From positions 41,691 through 105,690 of the forward strand of contig JASAON010001619.1 of the NCBI GenBank assembly GCA_030849065.1: a DNA stretch of 64,000 nucleotides, given 5' to 3'. This stretch comes from Jaenimonas drosophilae (taxonomy: Eukaryota > Euglenozoa > Kinetoplastea > Trypanosomatida > Trypanosomatidae). Shown here piece by piece: positions 8,764 through 18,460 of this stretch. The notes under the pieces were generated by a model, which worked only from the letters and a program-made list of their open reading frames with translations, did not search any database and was not told the origin of the DNA. Within the stretch, counting starts at the first letter, position 1. Every line of letters starts with the position of its first letter. Position numbers and translations under genes: made by a program.

Positions 8764-9786
8764 ATGCGCTCAAGAGAGTTGCCGAGGCTGGCCTCAACAC
8801 TGATTCTTCTTGCTGCCTCCAGACCCACCCACTCTGCGGCAGGTCTCAGAACCAGCACAGCCCATGCCCCTTCAGCCCCACCACACAACAACTTTGAGGT
8901 CCTGATGGTGGAGCGACACAGCAAGGCTCGTTTCATGCCGCTGACCTACGTCTTCCCCGGTGGCGGAGTTGATCCAGAGGATGTCACCGCGGCCGCGGAG
9001 CACCGCCATGGCGCCTTGAGAGATTCGTGGCTCGCACAGGAACCAGACGATGATTTGGCCTTTCGTCTGAGTGCCTTGCGTGAGTTGGCGGAGGAGACGC
9101 ACTGTATTCTGTCACGGGATGGCAGCATCTCTGCCGTGGGCAAAGATGGCCCCATGGGTGCTGAGATGAGTGGTGGTTATGATGTTGGTGCTGCACCACG
9201 ACTGACGCCGTTGGGACGTTGGGTCACTCCGAGCTGCTACCGATATCGCTATGATACAGCCTTTTGGGGGGCCATTGCCTATCCCGGCAGTGCAGTAGCT
9301 CGTGCAGCTGATTCATCACCACAGGAGGCGCTCCTTCGACCTCAGCTGAGTGAGATTAATCAGCTTCTCTGGATTTCGCCTCGGGCGGCGCTGCAGCGTC
9401 ACAGCGACCCTCGTGATGATTTTATGGTGGCCCCGCCCACCTTCCTGGTACTCCGTGCCTTGGCCGCGCAGCCAAGCCTTCAGCACATTGAGACGCTGTG
9501 GGAGGCAGAGAGCCAACGTCCTTTGGCCTCCATCTCTCCCGTCGTTCCTGACGCGACACTGAAGAATGATATGGTTGACGTGTACTCCGTGCGGGCAGAG
9601 GATCGCCTGTTCTTTGGTTTGGGTGAGGTCGGGAACGGCTTCCCCCCTGGCCGCTATCGCTTCCCAACACGCCGTAGCAGCACCGCCGCAGAGATGGAGA
9701 CGGTTACAATGTCAGTCGTACCAAAGGGCGGCGCGGCAGAGGATGTGCGTGCGTCGCCAGTGGTTAATCTATGCTCAACCAAGTAG
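8764..9786 (+). CDS. Nudix hydrolase, NUDT19-like
   Basis: A 340-residue protein when started at the first ATG after the AG at 8757-8758; the longer frame from 8509 runs through pyrimidine-rich UTR. The Nudix box is split: FPGGGVDPED (about residue 62) and, some 35 residues later, RELAEETH (about 106-113). Such an insertion, the AFRLSALRE context, and later the YDTAFW and QLLWISP segments match the NUDT19/RP2 branch. Mammalian members are organellar CoA diphosphatases. Glycosomal targeting is not evident, because the C terminus ends STK rather than an SKL-type tripeptide. The hydrophobic, Arg-containing N terminus could be an organelle or membrane signal. Substrate CoA is inferred from the family. 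Confidence 0.75.
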   Translation: MRSRELPRLASTLILLAASRPTHSAAGLRTSTAHAPSAPPHNNFEVLMVERHSKARFMPLTYVFPGGGVDPEDVTAAAEHRHGALRDSWLAQEPDDDLAFRLSALRELAEETHCILSRDGSISAVGKDGPMGAEMSGGYDVGAAPRLTPLGRWVTPSCYRYRYDTAFWGAIAYPGSAVARAADSSPQEALLRPQLSEINQLLWISPRAALQRHSDPRDDFMVAPPTFLVLRALAAQPSLQHIETLWEAESQRPLASISPVVPDATLKNDMVDVYSVRAEDRLFFGLGEVGNGFPPGRYRFPTRRSSTAAEMETVTMSVVPKGGAAEDVRASPVVNLCSTK

Positions 9787-10086
9787 GTTGCCAGGCAATC
9801 ACCATCACCAAGGACGATCACAACAGTGAATCATTTTTGTTTCGAGCACCACAACGTGCTTGTCGTGGTGCTACCACCCCCCCTCAAATCTTCGGCGCTG
9901 GTTCTGGCATACTAGAGTACGCTGATGCTGTGGTGCCGTTGTGAGCAATGACATGCCCCTCCACGCCATCTTCCTTTGCCCCTTCTCGTTCTTCCATGAG
10001 TGAGGTGCGCGCACAACCACACTGAGCGGCTGCACCATCACAGAGTAGAGTAGATTGCGTGTTGCTCTCGTGGTTATCGGCAGAAG
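9787..10086 (+). other. Intergenic region, no gene seen
   Basis: Exactly 300 bases with a C-run near 9880 and mixed T/C stretches. AG dinucleotides at 10044-10085 are possible SL acceptors for the Rad1 gene. Nothing else is visible. Confidence 0.4.
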
Positions 10087-11064
10087 ATGTCGGTCTACTG
10101 TCGTGTGGGGCAGGCCCCATTGCTCATGAAGGCACTCAGCTCACTCTGCATCTCCAAGGATGGCTGGGCTACGGCAAAGTTCCTTCAGGACTGTGTTGTG
10201 CTGCATGTGGAGAGCGCAGATCAATCCGCCACGGCAGTGGCCACACTGCCCAGAAACCTCTTTCTGGATTTCTCCATTGCAGAAACAGAATTTTGCGTAC
10301 ACGTCCCAACACTCCTCGACGCGCTCCTCATGTTGGGGCCCAATGCACTGCAACCCAGTGCCGGAACAACCGTGGTGCTTGCCTACCCATCTGGTGATGG
10401 GGAGTTGCTCGTGGAGCTGACCCCATCCGTTGACGGCGGAGGTGGTGCCGAGAGCACCTCACTACGTCGAAAGATGCAATGCAGCCTCATCACACGGCCT
10501 GCTCAACACGGTTTGCTGGATTTGCAGTTCCGCAACGCCCCGCTTCTGGCGCAGGTTACCCTCCAAGGGGAGGCGGTGAGGGAGGCTGTGGCAGATATCG
10601 GCGCCATGAATTGCACGGAGTCTCGAGTGCAGGTGCGACCCAGTGACGGCGTACGACTACGTGGGGCAGGAGGCTCCCTGGGTGGTCTTGAGGTGTGCTT
10701 CGGCGCTGATTCCAACGCGTTGTTGTCGGCAGATCGCATCAACTGCGAGGCAGGAACGCACGTGAGTACGGCACACCTGGCTCTTGCCTGTGGTGCGCGG
10801 TCTGGCGGGCAGACGTCGTCGGGAGGATCAAAGACGATGGCGGCAGCTCGACGTGCTCTACCCCGAGGAGGAGATCCCTTTCTCAACAACGCAGTTACGA
10901 GTAGCAGCAGCACCGCAGCGGTGCAAACGTGGTTTGGTGGCTTTGAGAGGCTGACGTTGCAGATTAATGCCCAAGGACAGTTGAGTGTTATGCACACGCA
11001 ACGCGATCACAACGCGGTGAAGGTGACGGTGACGGTTGAGATTCTCCCACTTCGTGATGCGTGA
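10087..11064 (+). CDS. RAD1: Rad1 subunit of the 9-1-1 DNA-damage checkpoint clamp
   Basis: A 325-residue, PCNA-fold protein. The N-terminal half has the Rad1 order: an ALSSLCI helix, a strand pair around VVLHVESAD, LFLDFSIAE in the position of the FxEF strand, and a LLDALLMLGP helix equivalent to LLDCLxIFG of other Rad1 proteins. The second half has VTLQGEAVREAVADI, equivalent to the LQSExLREAFSEL helix, then LRGAGGSLGGLEV and a final LTLQINAQGQLSVMH strand pair, like the RGFLSLQYMI end of Rad1. Rad1 joins Rad9 and Hus1 in a ring loaded at damaged DNA to activate ATR. An extra Gly/Ser-rich loop lies before the last strands (about residues 240-275). Confidence 0.75.
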   Translation: MSVYCRVGQAPLLMKALSSLCISKDGWATAKFLQDCVVLHVESADQSATAVATLPRNLFLDFSIAETEFCVHVPTLLDALLMLGPNALQPSAGTTVVLAYPSGDGELLVELTPSVDGGGGAESTSLRRKMQCSLITRPAQHGLLDLQFRNAPLLAQVTLQGEAVREAVADIGAMNCTESRVQVRPSDGVRLRGAGGSLGGLEVCFGADSNALLSADRINCEAGTHVSTAHLALACGARSGGQTSSGGSKTMAAARRALPRGGDPFLNNAVTSSSSTAAVQTWFGGFERLTLQINAQGQLSVMHTQRDHNAVKVTVTVEILPLRDA

Positions 11065-11261
11065 GAGGAGGATTTGACGTACGCCGGCTGCTTTCACACA
11101 ACCAACATCCAACACAAAAAAAGAATACGGCTCTAACATGTGTGTTGTCTCTTGTTATGAGTGATATTTCTTCATTCCTTCACACACTCTCCATGTTTCT
11201 TCTTTTTGCAACTAGTACAGACACTGCTTTGTCATTGTGAGGAAAGCCCAGTGGTGTAAGG

Positions 11262-12713
11262 ATGAGTGAGCTGCGTGATCTTCTGACACCATCACAGCTC
11301 ACCAAGCACTACGAAATACTCCAGTTCCTCTCCGCACACACCAATGAAGTCTTTCGAGTTGCTCAGCTGGACTACCGCCTTCCCCATGGATCCTCGCTCC
11401 TCCGATTTCCCGAGGAGTGGTTCTCCTCCGTTGAGCGTGGGCTGCTCGGCCACCGCAGCATCGAGCTCATTCACCACGAGGAGGAGGCCAACGAAGGTGA
11501 TGGTGACGATGGAGGATCAACAGATGCGGTGATGCTCGCCCGAGCAAGAATCGGCTTGGTGTGTAGGCGTCCTGAGATTCACTCCGTCGAGGAGCTACGC
11601 GGCTTGTTGCAATCTCCATCAACGATGTTGGATGCGGAAGGGTGCGTTGGCCTCCACACCGATCAGGTGCTCATTCATCCCGATTTACTCAAGAGCGTCC
11701 AGCGTCGTGGGGTGGCCAACTACTTTCCTGATCGGCAAATGAAGAGGTACACAGTGGCGGCAGACGAAGACCAACACTACAGCCTCGCTGGCATGAAAAC
11801 ACTCGTCTTGCCTACTGGGCTGCGTCTGCGCTACCGCCACATTAGCCTACGTGGTATAAGCAGCAGCGGTGAAGGCCAGCTGCTCAGGTGTGTGGAGGTG
11901 GGCGAGCGCGTCTTCATGACGATTGATCGACGGCCAACCGACACACCCACAGAGACCGCAAGCACAACCTCTCCACTGGAGGTGAGCTGCACGTGCAATG
12001 CCATTAAGCTGCGTGTGCCACCAACGACGAGCGGCACCGGAGAAGTGCAGCTTCAGCCCCTTCGTATGCGCATGAAGCGCTCCTCTGCGGGTACCACAGA
12101 GCGTGTGTTGGTTGAGATGGAGGCTGTGCAGGCGGCCTTCTTCAAGCTCATGATTAGTATCCAGGGCGTGGAGAATGTGATTGATATGGAGGTGGCCGAC
12201 CGTGAAGAAGTGCTGCCTGGTGTGCTGATTGCTTCCGAGAGACTGCCATCGAGTGTTGGACTGCCACCGGAGTACTGCCTCCATGATGCGATGGTCTGCC
12301 CAACCGGCGATGTGCTGGAGGAGGCGGGCGGAAAGCGCGAACGTGAAGGGGAGGAGGAGGAGGAGCAGGCCCCATGTGCTCCATCGCCTCTGGAGTCGGT
12401 TGCTGACTGGCTGCCGCTGCCATGGTGGCAGAGCCGCTCACCACACGTTCTCTCTATCCGTGATCGATGCCTACCCTCCGACGCAGCCATCACCGAAGCC
12501 TGCGCGAAGGTTTTCTCCTCCTCCTCCCTCATGCATGAGGAGGCACTCCGCACCGCACGTCTACGTTTGCAGCAGGAGTGGTCAAGAGATCGAGGGAGGC
12601 CCAAACGTCGCTTTCAGTACCGCAGCAACGTGGATCTCCGCAACCGGCACATGCTCCACTACGGTTTGGATGCGTCGGTGCCATTCTTGGCGGATGGAGC
12701 TGCCCCCAAGTGA
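11262..12713 (+). CDS. Uncharacterised protein, possible TFIIE-beta-like tandem winged helix
   Basis: A 483-residue protein I do not recognise firmly. Residues 10-75 form helices around YEILQFLSAHT and EEWFSSVERGL that look like a first winged helix. Residues ~95-165 run IGLVCRRPEIHSVEELRGLL, then DQVLIHPDLLKSVQRRGVANYF. That resembles the TFIIE-beta core pattern (a basic strand, an Ile-rich helix, then a paired helix and a wing strand). The middle is strand-rich. An acidic low-complexity run lies near residues 360-372, and a basic C terminus ends in ASVPFLADG. If the resemblance is real the protein would act in RNA polymerase II initiation, for example on SL RNA genes. This is structural pattern reading only. 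Confidence 0.4.
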   Translation: MSELRDLLTPSQLTKHYEILQFLSAHTNEVFRVAQLDYRLPHGSSLLRFPEEWFSSVERGLLGHRSIELIHHEEEANEGDGDDGGSTDAVMLARARIGLVCRRPEIHSVEELRGLLQSPSTMLDAEGCVGLHTDQVLIHPDLLKSVQRRGVANYFPDRQMKRYTVAADEDQHYSLAGMKTLVLPTGLRLRYRHISLRGISSSGEGQLLRCVEVGERVFMTIDRRPTDTPTETASTTSPLEVSCTCNAIKLRVPPTTSGTGEVQLQPLRMRMKRSSAGTTERVLVEMEAVQAAFFKLMISIQGVENVIDMEVADREEVLPGVLIASERLPSSVGLPPEYCLHDAMVCPTGDVLEEAGGKREREGEEEEEQAPCAPSPLESVADWLPLPWWQSRSPHVLSIRDRCLPSDAAITEACAKVFSSSSLMHEEALRTARLRLQQEWSRDRGRPKRRFQYRSNVDLRNRHMLHYGLDASVPFLADGAAPK

Positions 12714-12975
12714 AAAAAGAGCGCGTGAGGTGTGGCTATCTGCGCGGAGATGAGCATCAGTGGATGAAGAAGTTTTGTTGTTGTCCTGCATCATGTGGGT
12801 TGCACACCACTTATACAGCATATATTCTGTTTGTGCTGTGTATTTGAGTATGGTGTGCATGCTTCTTCATCTTCGTATTTGGGTTGCTACATGTGTGGTC
12901 GTGTGTGAAGACGTAGAAACGTCTCAACGTAGGGAGGGGGAGGCGCGCATCTGGCTATTGATTGCAGCCACACAA

Positions 12976-13394
12976 ATGCCGTTCTCATCAGAGGCCAGAA
13001 TACATACGCGTGGAGGAAAGATGATGGGCTCGCGGGCACCGTTGCTGCGCACTTCGCCTCGTGGAGATGTGCTACGAGCACCACGTGGCCCAACGCGAAG
13101 TTCCAGAGAAGAGCTCGATGCAGCAACATGTGCGCCACCCTATCCTGGTCCTGCATCAGCACCGCAGAAAGATGATGCAGATGAAGAAATCAACGTCTTC
13201 GAGGCCGATCAGAAGCCGATGATGATGGATGCTGCTCTCGTGACTCGGATGCATTCATCTCCACCAGTGTCACATCATTTGAGCACCAATGTGTGGGAGA
13301 GTGTCTCAAGTTGGGAGAGCATCTCCGACGGCGCATCTCCACCTGCTGATGCTGCCACGAAACTGATGCAGCGCCTAGAGCCTCTACACAAGAG
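12976..13394 (+). CDS. Candidate first exon of the coiled-coil protein gene
   Basis: An open frame starts at ATG 12976, nine bases after AG 12966-12967, and stays open to TGA at 13429-13431. Its product is Ser/Pro-rich with an acidic patch (DDADEE), a WESVSSWESI repeat and an amphipathic LMQRLEPLHK end, and it looks coding rather than random UTR. The codon at 13393 contains a potential donor AG|GT. Joining base 13394 to base 13613 continues the frame exactly into the next large ORF, giving residues LHKSDLSVEMP across the junction and a 1206-residue protein. If there is no intron, this is an independent 151-codon ORF (12976-13431) or a 5'UTR ORF. Confidence 0.4.
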
Positions 13395-13612
13395 GTGCAG
13401 CATGCTTCCGTCGCAACGACCAACTGGATGAAGTATACCACCTGCTTCCGTGGTTGGAGGCCCATGTTTTGCTTGTTGGCCATCTCCATAATTCTACGTG
13501 TGTGAGGCTATTCTTTGAGCTCTGCGCGTACTCACTCATGCTTATTATGTTGCAAATCCGTCTATCTTTTTTTTTCCATCTTGTTTTTTGTTGTTTCCGT
13601 TTGTTGATGCAG
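13395..13612 (+). other. Candidate cis-spliced GT-AG intron (or SL trans-splice acceptor region)
   Basis: 218 bases begin with GTGCAG and end in a strong T-rich tract (13561-13606) and TGATGCAG. All three frames contain stops inside it; the downstream frame is closed at 13605-13607, only five bases before the AG. Removing exactly this segment joins two open frames in phase. The same tract and AG at 13611-13612 would serve equally as an SL acceptor for a protein starting at ATG 13629, which is the simpler reading for a kinetoplastid. Confidence 0.4.
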
Positions 13613-13628
13613 CGATTTGTCGGTTGAG

Positions 13629-16600
13629 ATGCCCCGCGAGTACCTCGCACACCTTCCGCAGGATCTGCGGCAGCTCGTCTCGCGCACCGACAAGGATGTG
13701 CGGCAGCTGTACGCCACCACCAAGGGTATTGCCCGCCACGAACGCTCTCTGAGTGAAGTGAGTAGTGAATCATGGAGCAGGAGCAGCTCTTTGAATGGAG
13801 AGGCGGAGGAACTGGCAAGGGCCTACCGATCCACCAGTGGCACCGGACCTCAGCACAGCAAACACAACCATCATCAAGTGGTGGTGGCACGAGGAGTTCC
13901 TCGCTCCTCAACCGCCCCTGGCCATCGAGCGGCAAAAGATGCCGCGACGCCAATGGACCGCCATAAGAGTCGTGGTGGGGGCCCCAACACAAGCTCCACT
14001 CGTTCAGGTGCGCGGCTGCGTGATGTTCCATCATCCAAACATGGCGCGCTGCCCACCGATGGCCACGTGAGTGCCGACACAACCGCATCATCTTCTTTGC
14101 TGGCCAACTGCCCTTCCAATCAATGCAGCCTCGTCCTCCATCGACGCAACCGTCGTGGTGGCGAGCCATCCACCGCACCTGCAGCAACCACACACGGCTC
14201 CAATGGGCGGAGGAATGCCTACTACGAATATGCCGTGGAGGTGAGCAGCAGCGAAAGCCCCAGTGGCAGCCTTCTTCTCTCAACGCGGCAACGCAACCCG
14301 TGGAGCCATCCGCACCGCCACGCCGACATCACCCCAGCCACCATTTCCGCGCTCTCAGACACTTCGCAATCTGCCACAACACTCCTCACGACGAGCCACG
14401 TCGTGGCTGAGCCTGTGAGTAGTGCTCACGTCAATGCAGAAGAGCGGGATATGGAGAGGGAGAGTTCGCCGAGCTCACCCGATGCCCCGCAGCCAAGCCT
14501 CCCAACCCGTGCTGCATCGCAGATGCCGCATGATGATGAGCCCATCTCTGCAGAGAAGTTGTTGCTGGAGCGTCTGCGGCATGAGGTGGAGGAGAAGAAT
14601 CGCGCCATGCTGGAACTGCGCCTCTCCCACTCCAAGGAAGTGGCGGCACTGCGGGATGCCATTCACGCTGCACGTTCGGAGGCGGCGAAGGAGATGTCTC
14701 AGCAGCTTGCCTCAACTTACGCCATCAAGCAAAGTAGGCTGCAGGCTGCACTAGAGGCGGAGAGCACACGAGCCGCCGAGGCGGAGGAGCGGTGCCGCAT
14801 CGCTCGGCAGAGCATCAAGGCGCAGGAACGTGCCTTGGATGAGCGCGCAGCGGAGTTGGCACACATCACCGCAACACATACCAACGCCGCGGCGGAGCTG
14901 GAGCGGGCACAGAGCTCTGTTGCCGAGCTTAGTGCTGAAGTGGCGCTACTCCGTGGAAAGTGTGGCCGTTATGAGGAGGAGGCTGCACAGGCCGTTGCTC
15001 ATGCACATGAGGCGGAGCACCACGCACACCACTTGCAGCAGCAGGTGGAGGAGCTGGAGCGGCGGCTTCTTCTCCAGGCGGAGGATGCCAAGGCCACGTT
15101 GAAGGAGCTGGAGGCAGAATTTGGGCACACGACGGAGAGTTTCACGGCCTTGTTGCAGGAAGAAACAGGAAAGTGCGCTCAGCTGGAGCGGGTGCAGCGC
15201 CGGTACAAGGCGCAGAAGGAAATTGTAGCTCGGCTGAATCGTGAAAAGGCGGAGTTGGAGGAGCATGTGCAGCGTGCGCGAGAGGAGATGAGTGAATCAC
15301 GGCGTGCGCATGAGTTCGTGGTTGAGCAGCTGCATGCGGATGTGACGAAGCTGATGGAGCAGCATAAACAAGAGGCGGTGGCTCATGCCGCACTCACGCA
15401 GGACTACCAACAACGGCTGAGTACGCAGTCTGCTGGGGCAGAGACGGAGGCCAAGACGTTGCGCGAGCAGCTTGACATCACGAAACACTCCATGGAGGTG
15501 CTTCAAGGGCAAGTGGATAGCCTTCGTCGTGAGCTGATGGAGGAGCAGGCGGCAAGTCGCAAAAATGTTTCGGCTGCTGCTGCGTCAGAGATGCGCCTGA
15601 AGCAGGAGCTGGCTGAGCAGCAACGCTCAGCCGCCGCACATAAGGTGAGCTCTGAAGATGCCATTAGCTCCTTGAAGCGCCAGCTTCGTGAGAAGACGGC
15701 ACAACTGCAGGCACTCGCGGCGAGCTCCGTCGAGCCCGTCCAGCGCCTTCGCCAGCAACTGGAGGAGGAGCGTGGCCGCCGTGCTCATCTCGAGGAGCAA
15801 TTTGCGCGCTTCAAGAAGGATGCCAAGACGGCGGAGGAGCAATCGCGGCGTGAGCTGCGTCGTGAGCAACTCCGCAGTGGGGCGTTGCTTGATACACCCA
15901 CCTTGGGTACGATATCTCCACCAACACGCTCCACGAGTGTGAGCCTCAGCCCGTCGCTGCGTGTGCGGCCTTCACCGGGCACCACTTCTCAGCCAAGCCC
16001 AGCGGCACACCTTCGTCGCTCCGTGAGCTTGAGTCCGCCAAAGGTACACACCACCAACCTTGGCGTTGGCAGCACCACTCCTCCTGCACAGCTGCTGAAG
16101 AATCGGCGGCAAGTGGGACCAACGGTGGTGATGCGCACGGAGGGCGGTACATCGCCATCATCGAAGCCAAGCTCTGCCAAGCCTCGCAACCGCTCCCCCG
16201 TGCACGATGATGTTGCCGCTGGTGGGAAATCGGCCGAGAGCACACCATCGCGCCGGCAAGCCAACAACAACAACAACAAAAACATTACTCCAGTGGGTAC
16301 GGTTGGCTCTCTCTCCATCATTTCCAAAACCTCCCTTGACTGCAGCCCCAATCGCGAGGAGGAGATGGAAGAAAATGCACGGCTTCTCAACGGTCTCGGT
16401 GGCGGTGCTGCCGTCGCCGAGGTTCGTGCGCGCGTTGCGGAGGTGGAGCTCCATCGCCCAGAGGTGGCGGTGCGTATGTTGCCCGAGGAAGATTTATCAG
16501 CACACGTAGGCCAGCTGGAGGAGCGTCTGGCCAAGGCGTTGACGAGTACCGATGAGCAAGAAGATGCAGACCACCTCCTCACCTCCTCCAACGCTCACGC

Positions 16601-16814
16601 CCACGAACGACGCATGAATGAGTTCAAGATGAATGCGGGGGATGTGTTTCGGCGCATCACCGGCAGCCGTGAGGCCTTCATTGCTCAATGTGCCGCCATT
16701 GTGCGCCGCACGCGGTATCCATCATCATCACGACGTGCCGCCGGGGCGAGGGACGAAGGTGCCAATCATCCAGCGACCCCCCACGATGAGAGCAGTGAGG
16801 AATATGAAGATTGA
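13629..16814 (+). CDS. Large coiled-coil, putative cytoskeletal protein
   Basis: Starting at ATG 13629 the protein has 1061 residues; the open frame upstream of it begins only with TTG at 13617 and may instead be the second exon from base 13613. The first ~270 residues are Ser/His/Arg-rich and probably disordered. From about residue 300 to 740 there is an almost unbroken coiled coil rich in Glu, Ala, Gln and Leu (ELEERL- and EELERRL-like heptads). A Ser/Pro-rich basic linker with SLSP and SVSLSP repeats follows, probably phosphorylation sites. A short conserved-looking helical end (GDVFRRITGSREAFIAQCA) closes the protein. This build suits a basal-body or flagellum-associated protein, but no family is recognised. 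Confidence 0.7.
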   Translation: MPREYLAHLPQDLRQLVSRTDKDVRQLYATTKGIARHERSLSEVSSESWSRSSSLNGEAEELARAYRSTSGTGPQHSKHNHHQVVVARGVPRSSTAPGHRAAKDAATPMDRHKSRGGGPNTSSTRSGARLRDVPSSKHGALPTDGHVSADTTASSSLLANCPSNQCSLVLHRRNRRGGEPSTAPAATTHGSNGRRNAYYEYAVEVSSSESPSGSLLLSTRQRNPWSHPHRHADITPATISALSDTSQSATTLLTTSHVVAEPVSSAHVNAEERDMERESSPSSPDAPQPSLPTRAASQMPHDDEPISAEKLLLERLRHEVEEKNRAMLELRLSHSKEVAALRDAIHAARSEAAKEMSQQLASTYAIKQSRLQAALEAESTRAAEAEERCRIARQSIKAQERALDERAAELAHITATHTNAAAELERAQSSVAELSAEVALLRGKCGRYEEEAAQAVAHAHEAEHHAHHLQQQVEELERRLLLQAEDAKATLKELEAEFGHTTESFTALLQEETGKCAQLERVQRRYKAQKEIVARLNREKAELEEHVQRAREEMSESRRAHEFVVEQLHADVTKLMEQHKQEAVAHAALTQDYQQRLSTQSAGAETEAKTLREQLDITKHSMEVLQGQVDSLRRELMEEQAASRKNVSAAAASEMRLKQELAEQQRSAAAHKVSSEDAISSLKRQLREKTAQLQALAASSVEPVQRLRQQLEEERGRRAHLEEQFARFKKDAKTAEEQSRRELRREQLRSGALLDTPTLGTISPPTRSTSVSLSPSLRVRPSPGTTSQPSPAAHLRRSVSLSPPKVHTTNLGVGSTTPPAQLLKNRRQVGPTVVMRTEGGTSPSSKPSSAKPRNRSPVHDDVAAGGKSAESTPSRRQANNNNNKNITPVGTVGSLSIISKTSLDCSPNREEEMEENARLLNGLGGGAAVAEVRARVAEVELHRPEVAVRMLPEEDLSAHVGQLEERLAKALTSTDEQEDADHLLTSSNAHAHERRMNEFKMNAGDVFRRITGSREAFIAQCAAIVRRTRYPSSSRRAAGARDEGANHPATPHDESSEEYED

Positions 16815-17087
16815 GGATCAACTTCCATGCATAGAGGTGGTATCACCCACCCACACACACACACATATGCTTATACTTGCTCCTACAGCTGCGTTGGCTG
16901 AAAGATTCTGTAAATGCTCATCCACATTGCCACGACTTTGAATGCGCTCTTCATTGACTTTGTTCTTGTTCTTGTTGTTGTTGTTGTTGGATGCTGTGCT
17001 TCTTTATTGTGTGTAGAGTAGTTGGGTACCCACACCGTTGCCATTTTTCACCTCCACACCCAAGCGACTTGCTGTTGTTGGTGAAGG

Positions 17088-18215
17088 ATGTTAGGCGGAG
17101 CTCACTTCAAGAAGAAGATTGATAAGAAGGCCAAGAAGGCGGCGGCCAAGCAAAATAAGAAGTCGGCACAGCCATCGAATGCATCGAAGCAGGGATCCTC
17201 AGCTTCCAGCGCTTCCTCATCCTCCAAGGGTGCTTCGGGAAAATCGCGCAACCAAAGTACACTCAAGGGCCCGATTGTGGCTCGTGAGCATGGATCCAGT
17301 CGCGATGCTGCCAATGATCGCAAGAACATCCCCTTCGCCAACCACATGGAGGAGAAGCGGTACAAGCGTGACAACCGCATCCCATACCAAAACACCGTTG
17401 TGGATACGAGTCGCGGCAACATGGCCAAGCAGGCTCTCGCAAGCAGCGCCGCCCAGCGCCGTCGTGTAATTCGTCGCAAGGGCGATGAGGATCTTCTCTC
17501 CCACTTCCGTGAGAAGCTCAACGCTAGCACCTTTCGCCTGCTGAATGAGCAGATATACAGCTCACCCAACGCCTTTGCGGGCCAACTTCTGCGTGATCAG
17601 CAAACCTTTGAGGACTACCACACTGGCTACCGGCAGCAGCTCGTTCAGTGGCCGGTGAATCCCAACACGCTCATTGTGGATGCCCTCCTCGGCGATCGTC
17701 GTGGAAAATTCACGGGGAACAAGGAGAAGAGCATGCCGGGCCACATTCCCACAAGCTGGGTCGTGGCGGATATGGGCTGTGGCGATGCACAGATTGCGGC
17801 GAAACTCAAGCCACAGGGTTATGCCGTACATTCCTTTGACTTCTGCGCCACCAACGAACATGTGGTGGTGGCAGACTCCACCAAGGTACCCTTGGGAGAT
17901 AATAGCGTGGATGTGTGCATCTTCTCACTGAGTTTGATGGCCACCGACTATGAGAAGTCTCTCTTCGAGGCCTTCCGCATCCTGAAGCCCAACCGGCTTC
18001 TGAAGATCATTGAGGTACGCTCGCGCATCCCGCACCCTCGTCGCTTTGCGGAGATGGTGGAGGGGATTGGCTTCTCCTCCGACTACAGCGATGTGGTTGG
18101 GGACTACTTCGTTGCCTTTGACTTCATTAAGAAGGATGGGCAGAAGGAGGCCAATCGTGAGCTGCGCCACGCTGCAGGGGATGTGTTGGTTCCCTCGCTA
18201 TACAAGAAGCGCTAG
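17088..18215 (+). CDS. RRP8: Rrp8-type nucleolar rRNA methyltransferase
   Basis: A 375-residue protein. The first ~110 residues are Lys/Ser-rich, suiting nucleolar targeting. The Rrp8 region starts at LNASTFRLLNEQIYSS (about residue 145) and includes FEDYHTGYRQQLVQWPVNP. The SAM site follows: VADMGCGDAQIA (about 227-238), HSFDFCA, VADSTKVPLGDNSVDV and the Rrp8-specific CIFSLSLMATDY. The end LKPNRLLKIIEV and FVAFDFIKK matches the family. Yeast Rrp8 makes the m1A of 25S rRNA. GxGD, the Asp after motif I and the hydrophobic SLSLM motif are all present, so the enzyme should be active. It pairs functionally with Rrp5 and the snoRNAs in this window. Confidence 0.9.
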   Translation: MLGGAHFKKKIDKKAKKAAAKQNKKSAQPSNASKQGSSASSASSSSKGASGKSRNQSTLKGPIVAREHGSSRDAANDRKNIPFANHMEEKRYKRDNRIPYQNTVVDTSRGNMAKQALASSAAQRRRVIRRKGDEDLLSHFREKLNASTFRLLNEQIYSSPNAFAGQLLRDQQTFEDYHTGYRQQLVQWPVNPNTLIVDALLGDRRGKFTGNKEKSMPGHIPTSWVVADMGCGDAQIAAKLKPQGYAVHSFDFCATNEHVVVADSTKVPLGDNSVDVCIFSLSLMATDYEKSLFEAFRILKPNRLLKIIEVRSRIPHPRRFAEMVEGIGFSSDYSDVVGDYFVAFDFIKKDGQKEANRELRHAAGDVLVPSLYKKR

Positions 18216-18460
18216 AGGGGAGATGTGTGCGTGTACGTGTGGGGGGTGGCGCTACGATTTGCTCTGCAAGGAGGGCATCATAACTGACGATTAAGTTGTG
18301 TATCATGATTACAGACACTTTCGAGGGTGACGAACTACCTCACACCGATTATTTGTGGTTGTGTGGAGCATCATCATCATCATTACCTCTCTTCTTATTT
18401 TTTTTTTCATGTGTGTTGTTTGGTACCAATACCTTGAAGGTGTTGTGCAGGTCTAGCGAC

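Noticed and set aside
13384..14283. A 299-codon - strand frame
   Set aside because: It lies antisense to the coiled-coil gene. The product is Arg/His/Trp-rich, as expected from reading Ser/His/Ala coding sequence backwards.
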